A stretch of DNA of 64,000 bases, taken from Scandinavium lactucae (lineage in GTDB: Bacteria > Pseudomonadota > Gammaproteobacteria > Enterobacterales > Enterobacteriaceae). The translations under genes and the position numbers were made by a program. Under the pieces are notes generated by a model. It was not told the DNA's origin, did no database searches, and worked only from the letters and a program-made list of their open reading frames with translations. The stretch covers positions 186,001 to 250,000 of the forward strand of contig NZ_JAWXRD010000027.1 of NCBI RefSeq assembly GCF_033843265.1, in the 5' to 3' direction. Numbering within the stretch: the stretch's first letter is position 1; each line of letters opens with the position of its first letter. This document shows, one piece after another, positions 1-8,857 of the stretch.

Positions 1-2319
1 CTGGTTATACAGATGCGGCAGACGCTTGTATTCAGAGCTCATGGCGCTGTACAGCCCGTCAATATCCTTGATGTCATATCCTCCCTGCGTTCGGGAGGCG
101 AGATCCTGATATTTACCGATCGTCGTGTCCAGTTCAGCCAGAATGCCGCGATAATCAATCAGCAGGCCAAACTTCTTCAGTGGATGCAGTCGGTTTACCC
201 GGGCAATCGCCTGGATAAGATTATGGGATTTAAGCGGCTTGTCGATATACAGCACGGTATTTTTCGGTTCATCAAACCCGGTGAGCAGTTTGTCAACGAC
301 GATCAACAATTTTAGCTTATCATCGGTATCGAAACGGCTAATGATATTGCGGGTATAAACGGACTCATCCTGTGTGCCAACGTTATCCTTCCACCATTTT
401 GTCACTTCCGGCAGTTTGCTTTCATCCACCTCGGTATTCCCTTCCCGGGTATCCGGCGGGCTGATAACTACAGCTGACTCAAACAACCCGGCTTCATCAA
501 GATACTTTTTATATTTGATGGCGGAAATCTTGCTGTCGCAGGCAAGTTGGCCTTTCAGCCCCTCATCAATATTCTTCGAGAAGTGCGTGGCGATATCTAA
601 TGCAATCAGACGGATGCGGTCATCTGCACTATAAACCTCACCCTTACGGGCATATTTACGCTTAAGGTCGGCTTTTTGCGCTTCGCTTAACCCATCGGTA
701 ATACGATCAAACCAGGCATCTATTGCCCGATCGTTAACCTCAAGGTCGGGAATACGTTCTTCATACAGCAAAGGTGTAACGGCTTTATCTTCTACCGCTC
801 GCTGCATGGTATAAGCGTGGACAATCGGTCCGAATTTATTGGTGGTTTTATCTTCTTTCAGCAATGGCGTACCGGTAAACGCCACAAAGGCGGCGTTAGG
901 CAGGGCCAGTTTCATTCGCACATGGTTCTCGCCACCCTGGCTGCGGTGTCCTTCATCAATCAGAACGATGATGTCGGGGCTGGTATTGACGCATTCAGGC
1001 AATTTTGTCGCTGAGTTAAATTTCTGGATAAGGGTAAAGATTATACGTTCTTTACCAGAGCCAATCTGCTGTGCCAGCTTCTGACCTGAGGTCGCCATCG
1101 CTTTGGCCTTATCATCCTTCCCGGCCAGTTCTCCACCAGAAGCGAAAGTACCGCTGAGCTGCCCTTCAAGATCGACACGGTCCGTCACCACCACAATGCG
1201 ACATTGCTTCAGGCTGTCATGAAGGATCAGCGCCTTGCTGAGGAAAACCATGGTGTACGATTTACCTGACCCCGTGGTATGCCAGATCACCCCACCTTTC
1301 CTGCCCCCATCCGGTCTGCGAGTACTGATGCGTTCCAGCAGTCTTTTAATCCCGAACACCTGCTGATAGCGGGCGACAATCTTGCCGGTCTTTTTATCAA
1401 ACAGGGTGAAGAAGCGGGTCATCTCCAGCAGACGTTCCGGCGAAAGCAGGCTGATAAGCAGCTTATCCTGTCCACTGACAGCCAGTTCATCAGCGGCTAC
1501 TAACTGTTGGTACCAGTCGAGATCGGCTGAAGGACGATGATCAAACAACGCATGAATTTGTTCCGTCGATAACTTATGGTTGCGCAGCGCATACATCTGC
1601 GCGTCAGTAATATCTTCTTCGCGCCATGCCGCCCAGAATTTCATTGGTGTATGACAGGTACCGTAGCGCCCGTCATGCCCGTTAATCGACAGTAATATCT
1701 GGCTGTAGGCAAACAGCTGCGGGATTTCATCGTTGAACTGGTTGCGGATACTCTGAGATATCCCCTCGTCAATGGTTGGCCCTTTCTTGCCATGTCCAGC
1801 CGGGCATTTCGCTTCAATAACAGCCAGCGGAATACCATTCACAAAACAGACAATATCCGGTCTGCGGGTTTCAAAACCGCCTGACCGTAATACCTTAAAT
1901 TCTTCAGTAAAGTGGAACTGGTTATTTTCCGGATGTTCCCAGTCAATCAGCGCAATGGTAGGGTTGACCTTCTTGCCATCGACAAACTCGGTAACGGCGA
2001 TTCCGTAGAGCAGATGGTTGTACATCCGCTCATTGGCTTTTAGCAGTCCTTCGTTAAGCGCCGGAGAACAGACCTGTGATATCAGGTTATCCAGCGCCTT
2101 TTCCGATAACTGGCAGATTTTGCCATCTGCCATAAAGGAACGCTTCGACAACGCCTCACGCAGAACCGGACGCAGCACTACCTCATCCTGTTTATAACCC
2201 CGATAACCCATAATCTGTTTTGGGGGTAAAAACGTCCAGCCCAGGCTGGTCAGTAACGTCAGCGCCGGGATTTTGGCGCTGTATTCTTCCTGGAATTTTG
2301 GTATGTACGTCTGGTTCAT
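1..2319 (-). CDS. hsdR: Type I restriction enzyme, R (restriction/translocase) subunit, 3' end outside window
   Basis: This is the ATP-driven translocase and nuclease subunit of a type I restriction-modification enzyme. The frame is open from an ATG at 2319 (behind AAGGAAAG) to the window edge, giving 773 codons. R subunits are usually about 1000 residues, so the C-terminus is missing here. The N-terminal nuclease domain shows RRPDIV...AVIEAK (D about 155, E about 168, K about 170), the PD-(D/E)xK signature. The helicase part shows TGSGKS near residue 350 (Walker A) and DEGH near 453 (Walker B). The start lies 21 bp after the hsdS stop, so M, S and R form one leftward operon. Family assignment is secure; whether the subunit is intact cannot be judged. 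Confidence 0.93.
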   Translation of the reverse strand, partial: MNQTYIPKFQEEYSAKIPALTLLTSLGWTFLPPKQIMGYRGYKQDEVVLRPVLREALSKRSFMADGKICQLSEKALDNLISQVCSPALNEGLLKANERMYNHLLYGIAVTEFVDGKKVNPTIALIDWEHPENNQFHFTEEFKVLRSGGFETRRPDIVCFVNGIPLAVIEAKCPAGHGKKGPTIDEGISQSIRNQFNDEIPQLFAYSQILLSINGHDGRYGTCHTPMKFWAAWREEDITDAQMYALRNHKLSTEQIHALFDHRPSADLDWYQQLVAADELAVSGQDKLLISLLSPERLLEMTRFFTLFDKKTGKIVARYQQVFGIKRLLERISTRRPDGGRKGGVIWHTTGSGKSYTMVFLSKALILHDSLKQCRIVVVTDRVDLEGQLSGTFASGGELAGKDDKAKAMATSGQKLAQQIGSGKERIIFTLIQKFNSATKLPECVNTSPDIIVLIDEGHRSQGGENHVRMKLALPNAAFVAFTGTPLLKEDKTTNKFGPIVHAYTMQRAVEDKAVTPLLYEERIPDLEVNDRAIDAWFDRITDGLSEAQKADLKRKYARKGEVYSADDRIRLIALDIATHFSKNIDEGLKGQLACDSKISAIKYKKYLDEAGLFESAVVISPPDTREGNTEVDESKLPEVTKWWKDNVGTQDESVYTRNIISRFDTDDKLKLLIVVDKLLTGFDEPKNTVLYIDKPLKSHNLIQAIARVNRLHPLKKFGLLIDYRGILAELDTTIGKYQDLASRTQGGYDIKDIDGLYSAMSSEYKRLPHLYNQ

Positions 2320-2340
2320 TAGCTTTCCTTGTTCTTCGCG

Positions 2341-3612
2341 TTAAGCGCTCACAGCTTCTTCAGCGTCTACTTTGACACGACGTTTCCCGGTCAGTAATTG
2401 CTGCATCAGAGCTTTTTTCTCGTCTTTCAAGCAGGCGAGTTTTTTCTCCAACGTGGAGATTTCAGCATCGGCAGCGGAAAGAACCGCGGCGATTTTTTGC
2501 TGTTCTTCAAAGCCAGGAACCGGAACTTTTAATGAAAAAAAGTCCGAAGGTTTTACATTTAGCAAGCCATGAGCCCGACCACCTTCATGAGCGATTTGAG
2601 ACAAACTGTTATTCAAAAGGCCTGACTCAAAATAATGCTCCCAATAGTCACCGAATGATTCTTTGGGGGTAGAAAGTTCAAAACATATATACAGAGTTGT
2701 TACTACTCCCTCTGGGTATCGATTTAATCGTTTTATTGCACCCATCGGATAGCCATTAGAGTAACTTTTATTATATGCAAACTGTCCTTTTTTTAATAAG
2801 AAATACCCATCAAGGGTATCTGATGCCACTGTTTTCTTGAAAAAAGCCTCCTGCTTAATCAAACCATGTTGTCCGGAAATGGTTACAACATTAGTGCTCT
2901 TTCCATTGTTTTTGGTCGTAACCCTCTGAAATAATTTCGATAAGGCATACAATCCCCAAATTTCAGAAAACCTTGTACCATTATCATCCAGCAAGCGTTT
3001 CTTCCCGGTAAGCAATTGCTGCATCAGGGCTTTTTTCTGTTGCTGACTGTTAGTGAGAAGCTTTTCCGACACCGAAATCGCCTTATCCCAAGCGGACAGG
3101 ATTTGGGCGATTTTCTTTTGTTCGCCAAAAGGAGGAACAGCTATTCTTAATTTCTTAAAATATGGAAGACCAATTGTTTTAATTGTAGAGCCAACAGCTT
3201 GCCTTTCGAACTCTTCTTTATTTAACTGCAACCAATTATAAAGATACCAACTATGAAGCTTTTCTTTATTATCACATTTCCAGGCAATAAAGTGCTGACT
3301 CACAGCCATTGGCGTAGCCATAACACCACTCTTGCCAACACCTGCGTCGCGCGATAATACAACAGTTTCCGCCGGATGTACTTCAGCTGAACTATTTTTG
3401 ACGCCTTCTAGAGATATTTCTTTATCGGTTTCATAAACGTACCCTTTATCAAGGCGACATGAATCAGCGAGGGAAATCCATTTAATGCCACCATTCCAAT
3501 ATTCCGGGAATGATTTACTCGGTGTATGGCCACTGCATCTTTCCGCAAGATTATCTAATAGATCGTAGTTCCAACCTACAGGCAGCTTTTGCAATGTTAT
3601 TTCACGAGCCAT
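2341..3612 (-). CDS. hsdS: Type I restriction-modification specificity subunit HsdS
   Basis: The specificity subunit selects the bipartite DNA target for both methylation and restriction. At 423 aa it has the family layout: target-recognition domain 1 (about 10-160), a central conserved helix ending ALMQQLLTGKKRLL, target-recognition domain 2 (about 220-370), and a second copy ending ALMQQLLTGKRRV. These paired helices set the spacing between the half-sites and dock on HsdM. Both recognition domains are more AT-rich than the conserved helices, as is usual for swapped domains. The start overlaps the end of hsdM by 11 bp, which suggests translational coupling. The target sequence cannot be deduced from the protein by eye. 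Confidence 0.95.
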   Translation of the reverse strand: MAREITLQKLPVGWNYDLLDNLAERCSGHTPSKSFPEYWNGGIKWISLADSCRLDKGYVYETDKEISLEGVKNSSAEVHPAETVVLSRDAGVGKSGVMATPMAVSQHFIAWKCDNKEKLHSWYLYNWLQLNKEEFERQAVGSTIKTIGLPYFKKLRIAVPPFGEQKKIAQILSAWDKAISVSEKLLTNSQQQKKALMQQLLTGKKRLLDDNGTRFSEIWGLYALSKLFQRVTTKNNGKSTNVVTISGQHGLIKQEAFFKKTVASDTLDGYFLLKKGQFAYNKSYSNGYPMGAIKRLNRYPEGVVTTLYICFELSTPKESFGDYWEHYFESGLLNNSLSQIAHEGGRAHGLLNVKPSDFFSLKVPVPGFEEQQKIAAVLSAADAEISTLEKKLACLKDEKKALMQQLLTGKRRVKVDAEEAVSA

Positions 3613-5125
3613 AACCCAGCTCCTTCAGATAACCCGCCATCTCCGTTTCGAGCTTCGTCAGTTCCATCTTCAGTTGCTCTCGCTCTTTACGCACGGCCAA
3701 CAAGTTAATCTCATCCTCTTCTTCAAAGGTATCGACATAACGCGGAATATTAAGGTTATAGTCGTTGTCCTGAATCTCTTTCAGGCTGGCGAGATAGGCG
3801 TATTTCTCGACGTTATCGCCTTCACGATAGGTGTTAACGATCTTCTGGATATTTTCTGCGCTGAGCTGGTTCTGGTTTTTGCCCGCCTTATATTCACGGC
3901 TGGCATCGATAAACAGCACCTTGTCATCCACTTTCTGCTTCTTAAAAATCAGAATAGCAGCCGGAATCCCCGTACCGTAGAACAACTTATCTGGTAATCC
4001 AATCACCGCATCCAGTAAATTTTCGTCGATCAGTTTCTGGCGAATTTTGCCTTCGCTGGAGCCACGGAACAGCACACCGTGTGGCACCACCACGCCCATA
4101 CGACCAGTCCCCGGTTTCAGGGTTTCTATCATATGCGTGATAAAGGCGTAATCTCCTTTAGTTTTCGGCGGTACACCACGACGGAAACGACCAAACTTAT
4201 CGTTCTCGGCCTCGTCATGTCCCCACTTATCCAGGCTGAACGGCGGGTTAGCGGTCACGATATCAAACAGCATCAAATCACCATTTTTATCGAGCAGTTT
4301 CGGGTTACGAATGGTATCGCCCCACTCGATTTTATGGTTGTCTTCGCCGTGCAGGAACATGTTCATTTTCGCCAGTGACCACGTGGAGCCAATCGCTTCC
4401 TGACCAAACAACGCATAATTACGGCTGTCATGTCCGGAGACAATTTTACGTCCGCACTTCATTAACAACGAACCAGAACCACAGGCCGGATCGCAGATGG
4501 TATCACCCGGTTGCGGATCGAGCAGTTCAGCAATCAGATCGGAAACTTCTGGTGGGGTGTAGAATTCCCCGGCTTTCTGCCCACCACTGGCTGCAAAGTT
4601 CTTAATCAGATATTCATAGGCATTACCGATAACGTCCAGCGTACCTACACGGCTTGGCTTCAGGTTAAGATCTTCACCGGCAAAGTCTTCCAGCAGCTGA
4701 CGCAGGATGGTGTTCTTCTGTTTTTCTTCACCCAGACGGTCAGTGTTAAACGAAATATCCTGGAACACGCTTTTCCCGGCATCTTTCAGTTTGGTGCCGT
4801 TGGCTTCTTCAATAGCGTGTAGTGCCTGATCAATACGCTCCCCGTTGCCCGGCTCATGGCGACGCTCGTAAAGAGCATAAAAGCTGGCGCTTTTCGGCAG
4901 CACAAAACGCTCGTTAGCCATCATCGCTTCAATCAGTTCCGGCGCATCACCGTACTGTTCTTTGTATTCGTCATAGTGATCCTGCCAGACATCTGAAATG
5001 TACTTGAGGAACAGCATGGTAAGGATAAAATCTTTATAGGTATCAGCACTGATGGTGCCACGGAACGTATCACACGCGGCCCACAGGGCTTTATTGATCG
5101 TATCCTGACTGATTTTGTCGTTCAT
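3602..5125 (-). CDS. hsdM: Type I restriction-modification N6-adenine methyltransferase HsdM
   Basis: The modification subunit transfers a methyl group from S-adenosylmethionine to adenine in the HsdS target. The 507-aa protein has the N-terminal HsdM helical domain (about 10-140). The SAM-binding motif I DPACGSGSLL lies near residue 205 and the catalytic NPPF motif near 293. The C-terminus is charged and likely coiled (EREQLKMELTKLETEM). The ATG at 5125 follows AGGATG. It is the first gene of the leftward hsdM-hsdS-hsdR operon. Length and motifs are complete, so methylation activity is expected. Confidence 0.96.
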   Translation of the reverse strand: MNDKISQDTINKALWAACDTFRGTISADTYKDFILTMLFLKYISDVWQDHYDEYKEQYGDAPELIEAMMANERFVLPKSASFYALYERRHEPGNGERIDQALHAIEEANGTKLKDAGKSVFQDISFNTDRLGEEKQKNTILRQLLEDFAGEDLNLKPSRVGTLDVIGNAYEYLIKNFAASGGQKAGEFYTPPEVSDLIAELLDPQPGDTICDPACGSGSLLMKCGRKIVSGHDSRNYALFGQEAIGSTWSLAKMNMFLHGEDNHKIEWGDTIRNPKLLDKNGDLMLFDIVTANPPFSLDKWGHDEAENDKFGRFRRGVPPKTKGDYAFITHMIETLKPGTGRMGVVVPHGVLFRGSSEGKIRQKLIDENLLDAVIGLPDKLFYGTGIPAAILIFKKQKVDDKVLFIDASREYKAGKNQNQLSAENIQKIVNTYREGDNVEKYAYLASLKEIQDNDYNLNIPRYVDTFEEEDEINLLAVRKEREQLKMELTKLETEMAGYLKELGYGS

Positions 5126-5342
5126 GAATCATCCTGGTATGAAGAAAAGCTAGCGATGCAGGGCTTTGCATCCTAAAAATTGTGGTAAATGATACCTCAA
5201 GAAACGCCCCTGGACACACCTGAATCACAGTATCTTTACGGGAATTGTCCACCTGATACCGACAGATGACTTACCAATCCCCTCAAGTTTACAAGTTAAT
5301 AAATTCTAATGATATTAGCAGGATAGACTCAATGTAAGCTAT

Positions 5343-5368
5343 GGTGTAAAACTGCCGTTGGGGTAATG
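5343..5368 (+). repeat. 26-bp direct repeat, left copy (candidate attachment site)
   Basis: A 26-bp sequence beginning GGTGTAAAACTGCCG and ending GGGGTAATG is repeated without mismatch and in the same orientation at 15137-15162. The flanking bases differ at once on both sides. The two copies bracket the integrase, AlpA and polymerase genes, as expected of core attachment sites. It lies in the 306-bp gap between hsdM and the next gene, which otherwise shows only the hsdM upstream region. Confidence 0.7.
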
Positions 5369-5431
5369 TTATACTCCCTTAACTCTCAACCGGGCCCCCC
5401 TACACGGCATTGCATCACAAAGGACTTTATT

Positions 5432-6574
5432 ATGTTCGAAACTTATCTGGATCTATCCAACCGCAATGCTAAAAACGCACGCCTTCTCGCAAACTATCAA
5501 CCCGATATTGATGCCCTGTCTGATCTCTTCTCTGAAACTGATTTGCTAAATTTGATGCTCATAACCGATTCAAATGGCGATATATGGATGAAACCCTCGA
5601 GCGACATAATCAACGTCATCAACTCATCGGCGATAATGTCTAATCAGATTAATTTTTTTCAGGATACAACTGTTCTGAAAAAATGGTGTGAGCTTCAAAG
5701 TAAGGAATTTTCCCGACTGGCAATAGAGATTTATGCTCACAAAGTGAAACGCCAGAATAAAATACCCAAGCATGTAATTGATAAACTAGATTTGTTCATT
5801 GAAAATGAATTTCGTTATGTAGAAGTTAATGGCCATCCATTACTTATGCCCTTCATGGAATTACTTGCTGACATGGTCACCCCTGCAACGTTTAGCACCC
5901 TTGATGGTTTTTCCTTTGATGGAAAGAAAGCCATTCGGGAATATGTCAGATCGATTAAATACTATAAGTTATATATCACAAAACACTTAACATCAGAGGA
6001 TTGGCTCAATAAATTCCTTGAAGTTCAAGAGCTTAAACCTGAAGAAACTTCTTGGTTAGTTTTTTCTCATTTTTGTGAAAAATACCTTTTCAATATAATC
6101 AGTAAGACACTCGATGATATGAGAGCGAAGTTAATCATCGTTGATGACTATCTTCATCACCCCAATATGGTCATGTTAATCATATTGGCCATGTTACCTT
6201 ATGAGATAATGCAGCCTGTTATATCCTATGAAAATTATAAAAACTCGCTTACTAATCCAGATACTTTCATTGTGAAAAGCACGATCAATCTTGGCAAAGC
6301 CAATTTGACAGGATATACAAAAGACATTGAACAGCTCCACCGTAAAGCCTACATTTATATTGCATTACTACTGAATCCTCAATGGATGCCGACTTCTAAA
6401 GAAATTATTTATTTTCTAGAGGGGCATAAATACTCTGAGGTTAAAGGATTTTTAAAATTCCCTCCGATAACAAAGACCCCGACTCCATCACCTGATTCTC
6501 TGATTAATGATATTACCCGACTCAGTTCAGTAAACTACGTCGAGAAACTTATAGCGCGAGCGCATAATAAATAA
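5432..6574 (+). CDS. Unknown 380-aa protein, AT-rich, first gene inside the left repeat
   Basis: I do not recognise this protein. The ATG at 5432 is preceded by AAAGGA and is preferred over an in-frame ATG at 5366, which would begin inside the 26-bp repeat and add 22 unlikely residues. The product is acidic to neutral, largely helical and soluble in appearance, with no signal peptide, no clear membrane segment and no nucleotide-binding motif. One hydrophobic stretch (MVMLIILAML, near residue 250) looks like a buried helix. Its DNA is markedly more AT-rich than the neighbouring integrase, which suggests separate acquisition. It lies between a restriction system and an integrase, a position where defence genes are common, but there is no direct evidence of such a role. 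Confidence 0.75.
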   Translation: MFETYLDLSNRNAKNARLLANYQPDIDALSDLFSETDLLNLMLITDSNGDIWMKPSSDIINVINSSAIMSNQINFFQDTTVLKKWCELQSKEFSRLAIEIYAHKVKRQNKIPKHVIDKLDLFIENEFRYVEVNGHPLLMPFMELLADMVTPATFSTLDGFSFDGKKAIREYVRSIKYYKLYITKHLTSEDWLNKFLEVQELKPEETSWLVFSHFCEKYLFNIISKTLDDMRAKLIIVDDYLHHPNMVMLIILAMLPYEIMQPVISYENYKNSLTNPDTFIVKSTINLGKANLTGYTKDIEQLHRKAYIYIALLLNPQWMPTSKEIIYFLEGHKYSEVKGFLKFPPITKTPTPSPDSLINDITRLSSVNYVEKLIARAHNK

Positions 6575-6727
6575 GCACTGCAAATATCGCTTCACTATTT
6601 CTATTTCTCTCATTTCCTACAGTTTATCACTCTTGCAAATTGACATGATGAACTGTTAAAATGACAACTCGCAATTAGCTCACCTTTCATCGTATTTTTC
6701 CTGGCACACATTCACAGGAGAACTACG

Positions 6728-7849
6728 ATGTCCATTATTGATCTGCGTTTCAGCACTAAATCACTTCAGCAACTACAGCATCCGACGACTGGTTGTCAGG
6801 AATACCGTGATATTCACTGCCCCCATCTGAGGGCGCTGGTCTATCCCAATCAAATCACGCTCGCGTTTCGGGCGACCATCAACAATCAGCGTATTTATGA
6901 AACGCTGGGCACTTTCCCGCATCTTGATATTGAAGATGCCCGCCTGAACACTATGATTCGGCTTGGTAATAAAAAACGCCTTGCCATACAGTCCCGCCGT
7001 CATACCGTCGAGCAGGCTATCAACGAGTTGTGGATTCCTGATATGCAGTTATATAAGAAAAGTCCACAGTCTGAACTATCGAAGCTCAATCGCCATATCC
7101 GTCCCTTCTGGGGGAAGCGTCGCCTCTGTCATATCACCCCAGGGGAAATCGAAAAATTCGCCGCTGGCCTACGACCGAAATTAAGCCCGGCAACAATAAA
7201 CCGCCTTCTGGCTCTGCTCTCAAAGATATGCTCTCTGGCTGTACGCGCTGAATGGATAAATCATTCTCCGATGACCCACGTTCGTTATCTGAAAGAGAAC
7301 AACGTCCGGTATCGCACACTTTCTGCCACTGAAATTCCATTATTTATTGCGGCCGCTGAGGCCCTGAATACGCCCGCTGCTGATGCCATATTGCTTGCAC
7401 TCTATACCGGTATGCGTATTGGTGAAGTTTGTACGCTGAAATGGGATTACTGGCATCCAGATGCACAGCAATTACTTCTTCCGGATACGAAATCAGGGCA
7501 CCCATTCACCTGCCCGCTTGCAAATCCCGCAGTGGTCATTGTTCAGCGACAGGCACAACTGGCACTCAGCACGACCTGGATTTTCCCGCGCATTACCGAC
7601 ACGACTCGCCAGTTGAGCTATCCGCGTGAAACCTTTACCCGGATTTGTCGGGATGCTCGCATACAAAACCTGCGCATGCATGACCTTCGCCGGACGTTTG
7701 CCACCCGCGTGCTACAGGCAACCAGCGATATCGCCATGGCTTCCCGTTTACTGAATCACCATTCACTCACGGCCACCCGCCGGTATGCCTTTCATAATGC
7801 AGCAGACTCTCAGGCGGTAGTATCACAAGTGGTTGATAGTTATAAATAA
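6728..7849 (+). CDS. Tyrosine recombinase / integrase of the PolB element
   Basis: A 373-aa phage-type integrase expected to insert and excise the element by strand exchange through a 3'-phosphotyrosine. The N-terminus (about 1-90) resembles the arm-binding domain of P4-like integrases. A core-binding SAM-like domain follows at about 100-185. The catalytic domain has R230 (TGMRIGE), a lysine in DTKSGH, H318 and R321 (HDLRRTF), H344 (NHHSLT) and the nucleophile Y353 (RRYAF). All catalytic residues are present. The ATG at 6728 follows ACAGGAG. It lies 1.36 kb inside the left 26-bp repeat and is followed 135 bp later by the AlpA gene. Confidence 0.93.
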   Translation: MSIIDLRFSTKSLQQLQHPTTGCQEYRDIHCPHLRALVYPNQITLAFRATINNQRIYETLGTFPHLDIEDARLNTMIRLGNKKRLAIQSRRHTVEQAINELWIPDMQLYKKSPQSELSKLNRHIRPFWGKRRLCHITPGEIEKFAAGLRPKLSPATINRLLALLSKICSLAVRAEWINHSPMTHVRYLKENNVRYRTLSATEIPLFIAAAEALNTPAADAILLALYTGMRIGEVCTLKWDYWHPDAQQLLLPDTKSGHPFTCPLANPAVVIVQRQAQLALSTTWIFPRITDTTRQLSYPRETFTRICRDARIQNLRMHDLRRTFATRVLQATSDIAMASRLLNHHSLTATRRYAFHNAADSQAVVSQVVDSYK

Positions 7850-7899
7850 AAATTGAAGGCATGAGCTGTGAGTTTTATGGCGTGTAATCAAACTGCGCA

Positions 7900-7940
7900 G
7901 CTCGTATGGTTAGAGCACACCACTGCAGGGCCCGGCAGTG
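7900..7940 (+). other. Two adjacent hairpins resembling tRNA D and anticodon arms
   Basis: Between the integrase and alpA-like genes, GCTC-N9-GAGC (7900-7916) reads like a tRNA D-arm, with the loop ending GGTTA. It is followed by CACTGC-N8-GCAGTG (7921-7940), a perfect 6-bp stem whose loop contains GGGCCC. No T-arm or acceptor stem follows, so this is not a tRNA gene. It could be a decayed tRNA fragment, a 5' regulatory structure for the AlpA gene, or an origin-like structure. Confidence 0.4.
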
Positions 7941-7983
7941 ACTGACAAACCCCTAAAGACTTTTAGCTCTGAGGAGCCCTGAT

Positions 7984-8172
7984 ATGTATCTCAACTGTAA
8001 AGAACTTGCACAACGCTGGAGAATTTCGCCCAGCACGATCGCCAGCGATATCACCCGAAATCCGGCCAAGCTCCCTCCGTTCATCCGGCTGGGACGTGCT
8101 ATCCGTTTTCCCGTGGCTGAGGTGGAAGCTTGGGAACAGCAGCAACTCACAAATACGCAGACTTCGCGCTAA
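7984..8172 (+). CDS. AlpA/excisionase-type helix-turn-helix protein
   Basis: A 62-aa protein with one winged helix-turn-helix of the AlpA/HTH_17 kind: ELAQRWRISPSTI, then an LGRAIRFPVAEVEAWE segment that forms the wing and last helix. Such proteins act as recombination directionality factors (excisionases) or as activators of integrase genes in P4-like elements. GAGGAG lies 8 bp before the ATG. Its place directly after the integrase and before the polymerase operon suggests control of excision and perhaps of replication genes. Specific function is inferred. Confidence 0.85.
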   Translation: MYLNCKELAQRWRISPSTIASDITRNPAKLPPFIRLGRAIRFPVAEVEAWEQQQLTNTQTSR

Positions 8173-8196
8173 TTTGACTTTCAAGGAGTAAAAACA

Positions 8197-8799
8197 ATGA
8201 AAACCTCAAAAACACTCAGCTTTGACTACCTGGTTAACGCCAGCGACATACTTATCCCTGTCTCTGATGTCATCAGCATCAGTCTCGTTGAAAACCGCCT
8301 CAATTTTATTAGTCGGGCGTGCCGCCTGCTGCACACCGAGTCTTTTGATACGGATGAAGCAGCGAAAACTGCGTTTAACACCTATGCCCGCAACTTCGAA
8401 AGTAACCTGCCTGAAGAGGCAGTCTACCGGGGTAATAACTGCATTGCCCGACTTAAGTTCGTCTACGGCGTCAGCCTGTTCCAGAACGCAGAGCGGGCTA
8501 TCCTGACGCTCACTAACCGTTATGGCGGAACACTAGTCAGTGAATCAGCCAAATCTGACACTCTTGATGAGGCATTTCAGGAACTGGCTACCACTCTTGG
8601 TGGTCGCGAATTTGAAGGAATGGGCTTTCGTTGGTTGCATGCTAATTGTCTTCTCTCCTCGCGACTCTTGCCGATGGTCGAAAAGACCCCGAACGGCGTC
8701 GTCATTAAAGTCAACGATAACTTCGTATCTTTCGTAGCAACGAAAGACGATGCTCTAAAAGAGCAACTGTTTGCTGAGATTCGTACAGCCCTTGCCTGA
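8197..8799 (+). CDS. Unknown 200-aa protein immediately upstream of the DNA polymerase
   Basis: I do not recognise a family. The ATG at 8197 follows AAGGAG, a strong ribosome site. The product is 200 aa, soluble in appearance, with mixed helix and strand, two cysteines (SRACRLLH, HANCLLS) and no recognised motif. It begins 25 bp after the AlpA stop and ends 58 bp before the polymerase ATG, so it is probably co-transcribed with both. Its position suggests a replication accessory such as a single-stranded-DNA-binding or priming partner. That is only inference from context. Confidence 0.8.
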   Translation: MKTSKTLSFDYLVNASDILIPVSDVISISLVENRLNFISRACRLLHTESFDTDEAAKTAFNTYARNFESNLPEEAVYRGNNCIARLKFVYGVSLFQNAERAILTLTNRYGGTLVSESAKSDTLDEAFQELATTLGGREFEGMGFRWLHANCLLSSRLLPMVEKTPNGVVIKVNDNFVSFVATKDDALKEQLFAEIRTALA

Positions 8800-8857
8800 T
8801 TTCCCCTTAATTAGCGGTGTCGATATTGACACCGCTCACCTGAATAAGAAAACACTT

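Noticed and set aside
2990..3030. Repeat in hsdS as a sign of gene duplication
   Set aside because: The two ALMQQLLTGK segments are the normal paired conserved helices of HsdS, not a recent duplication.
7891..7940. Possible tRNA gene after the integrase
   Set aside because: Only D-like and anticodon-like arms are present; there is no T-arm, acceptor stem or CCA, and arm spacing is wrong. Kept only as a structure.
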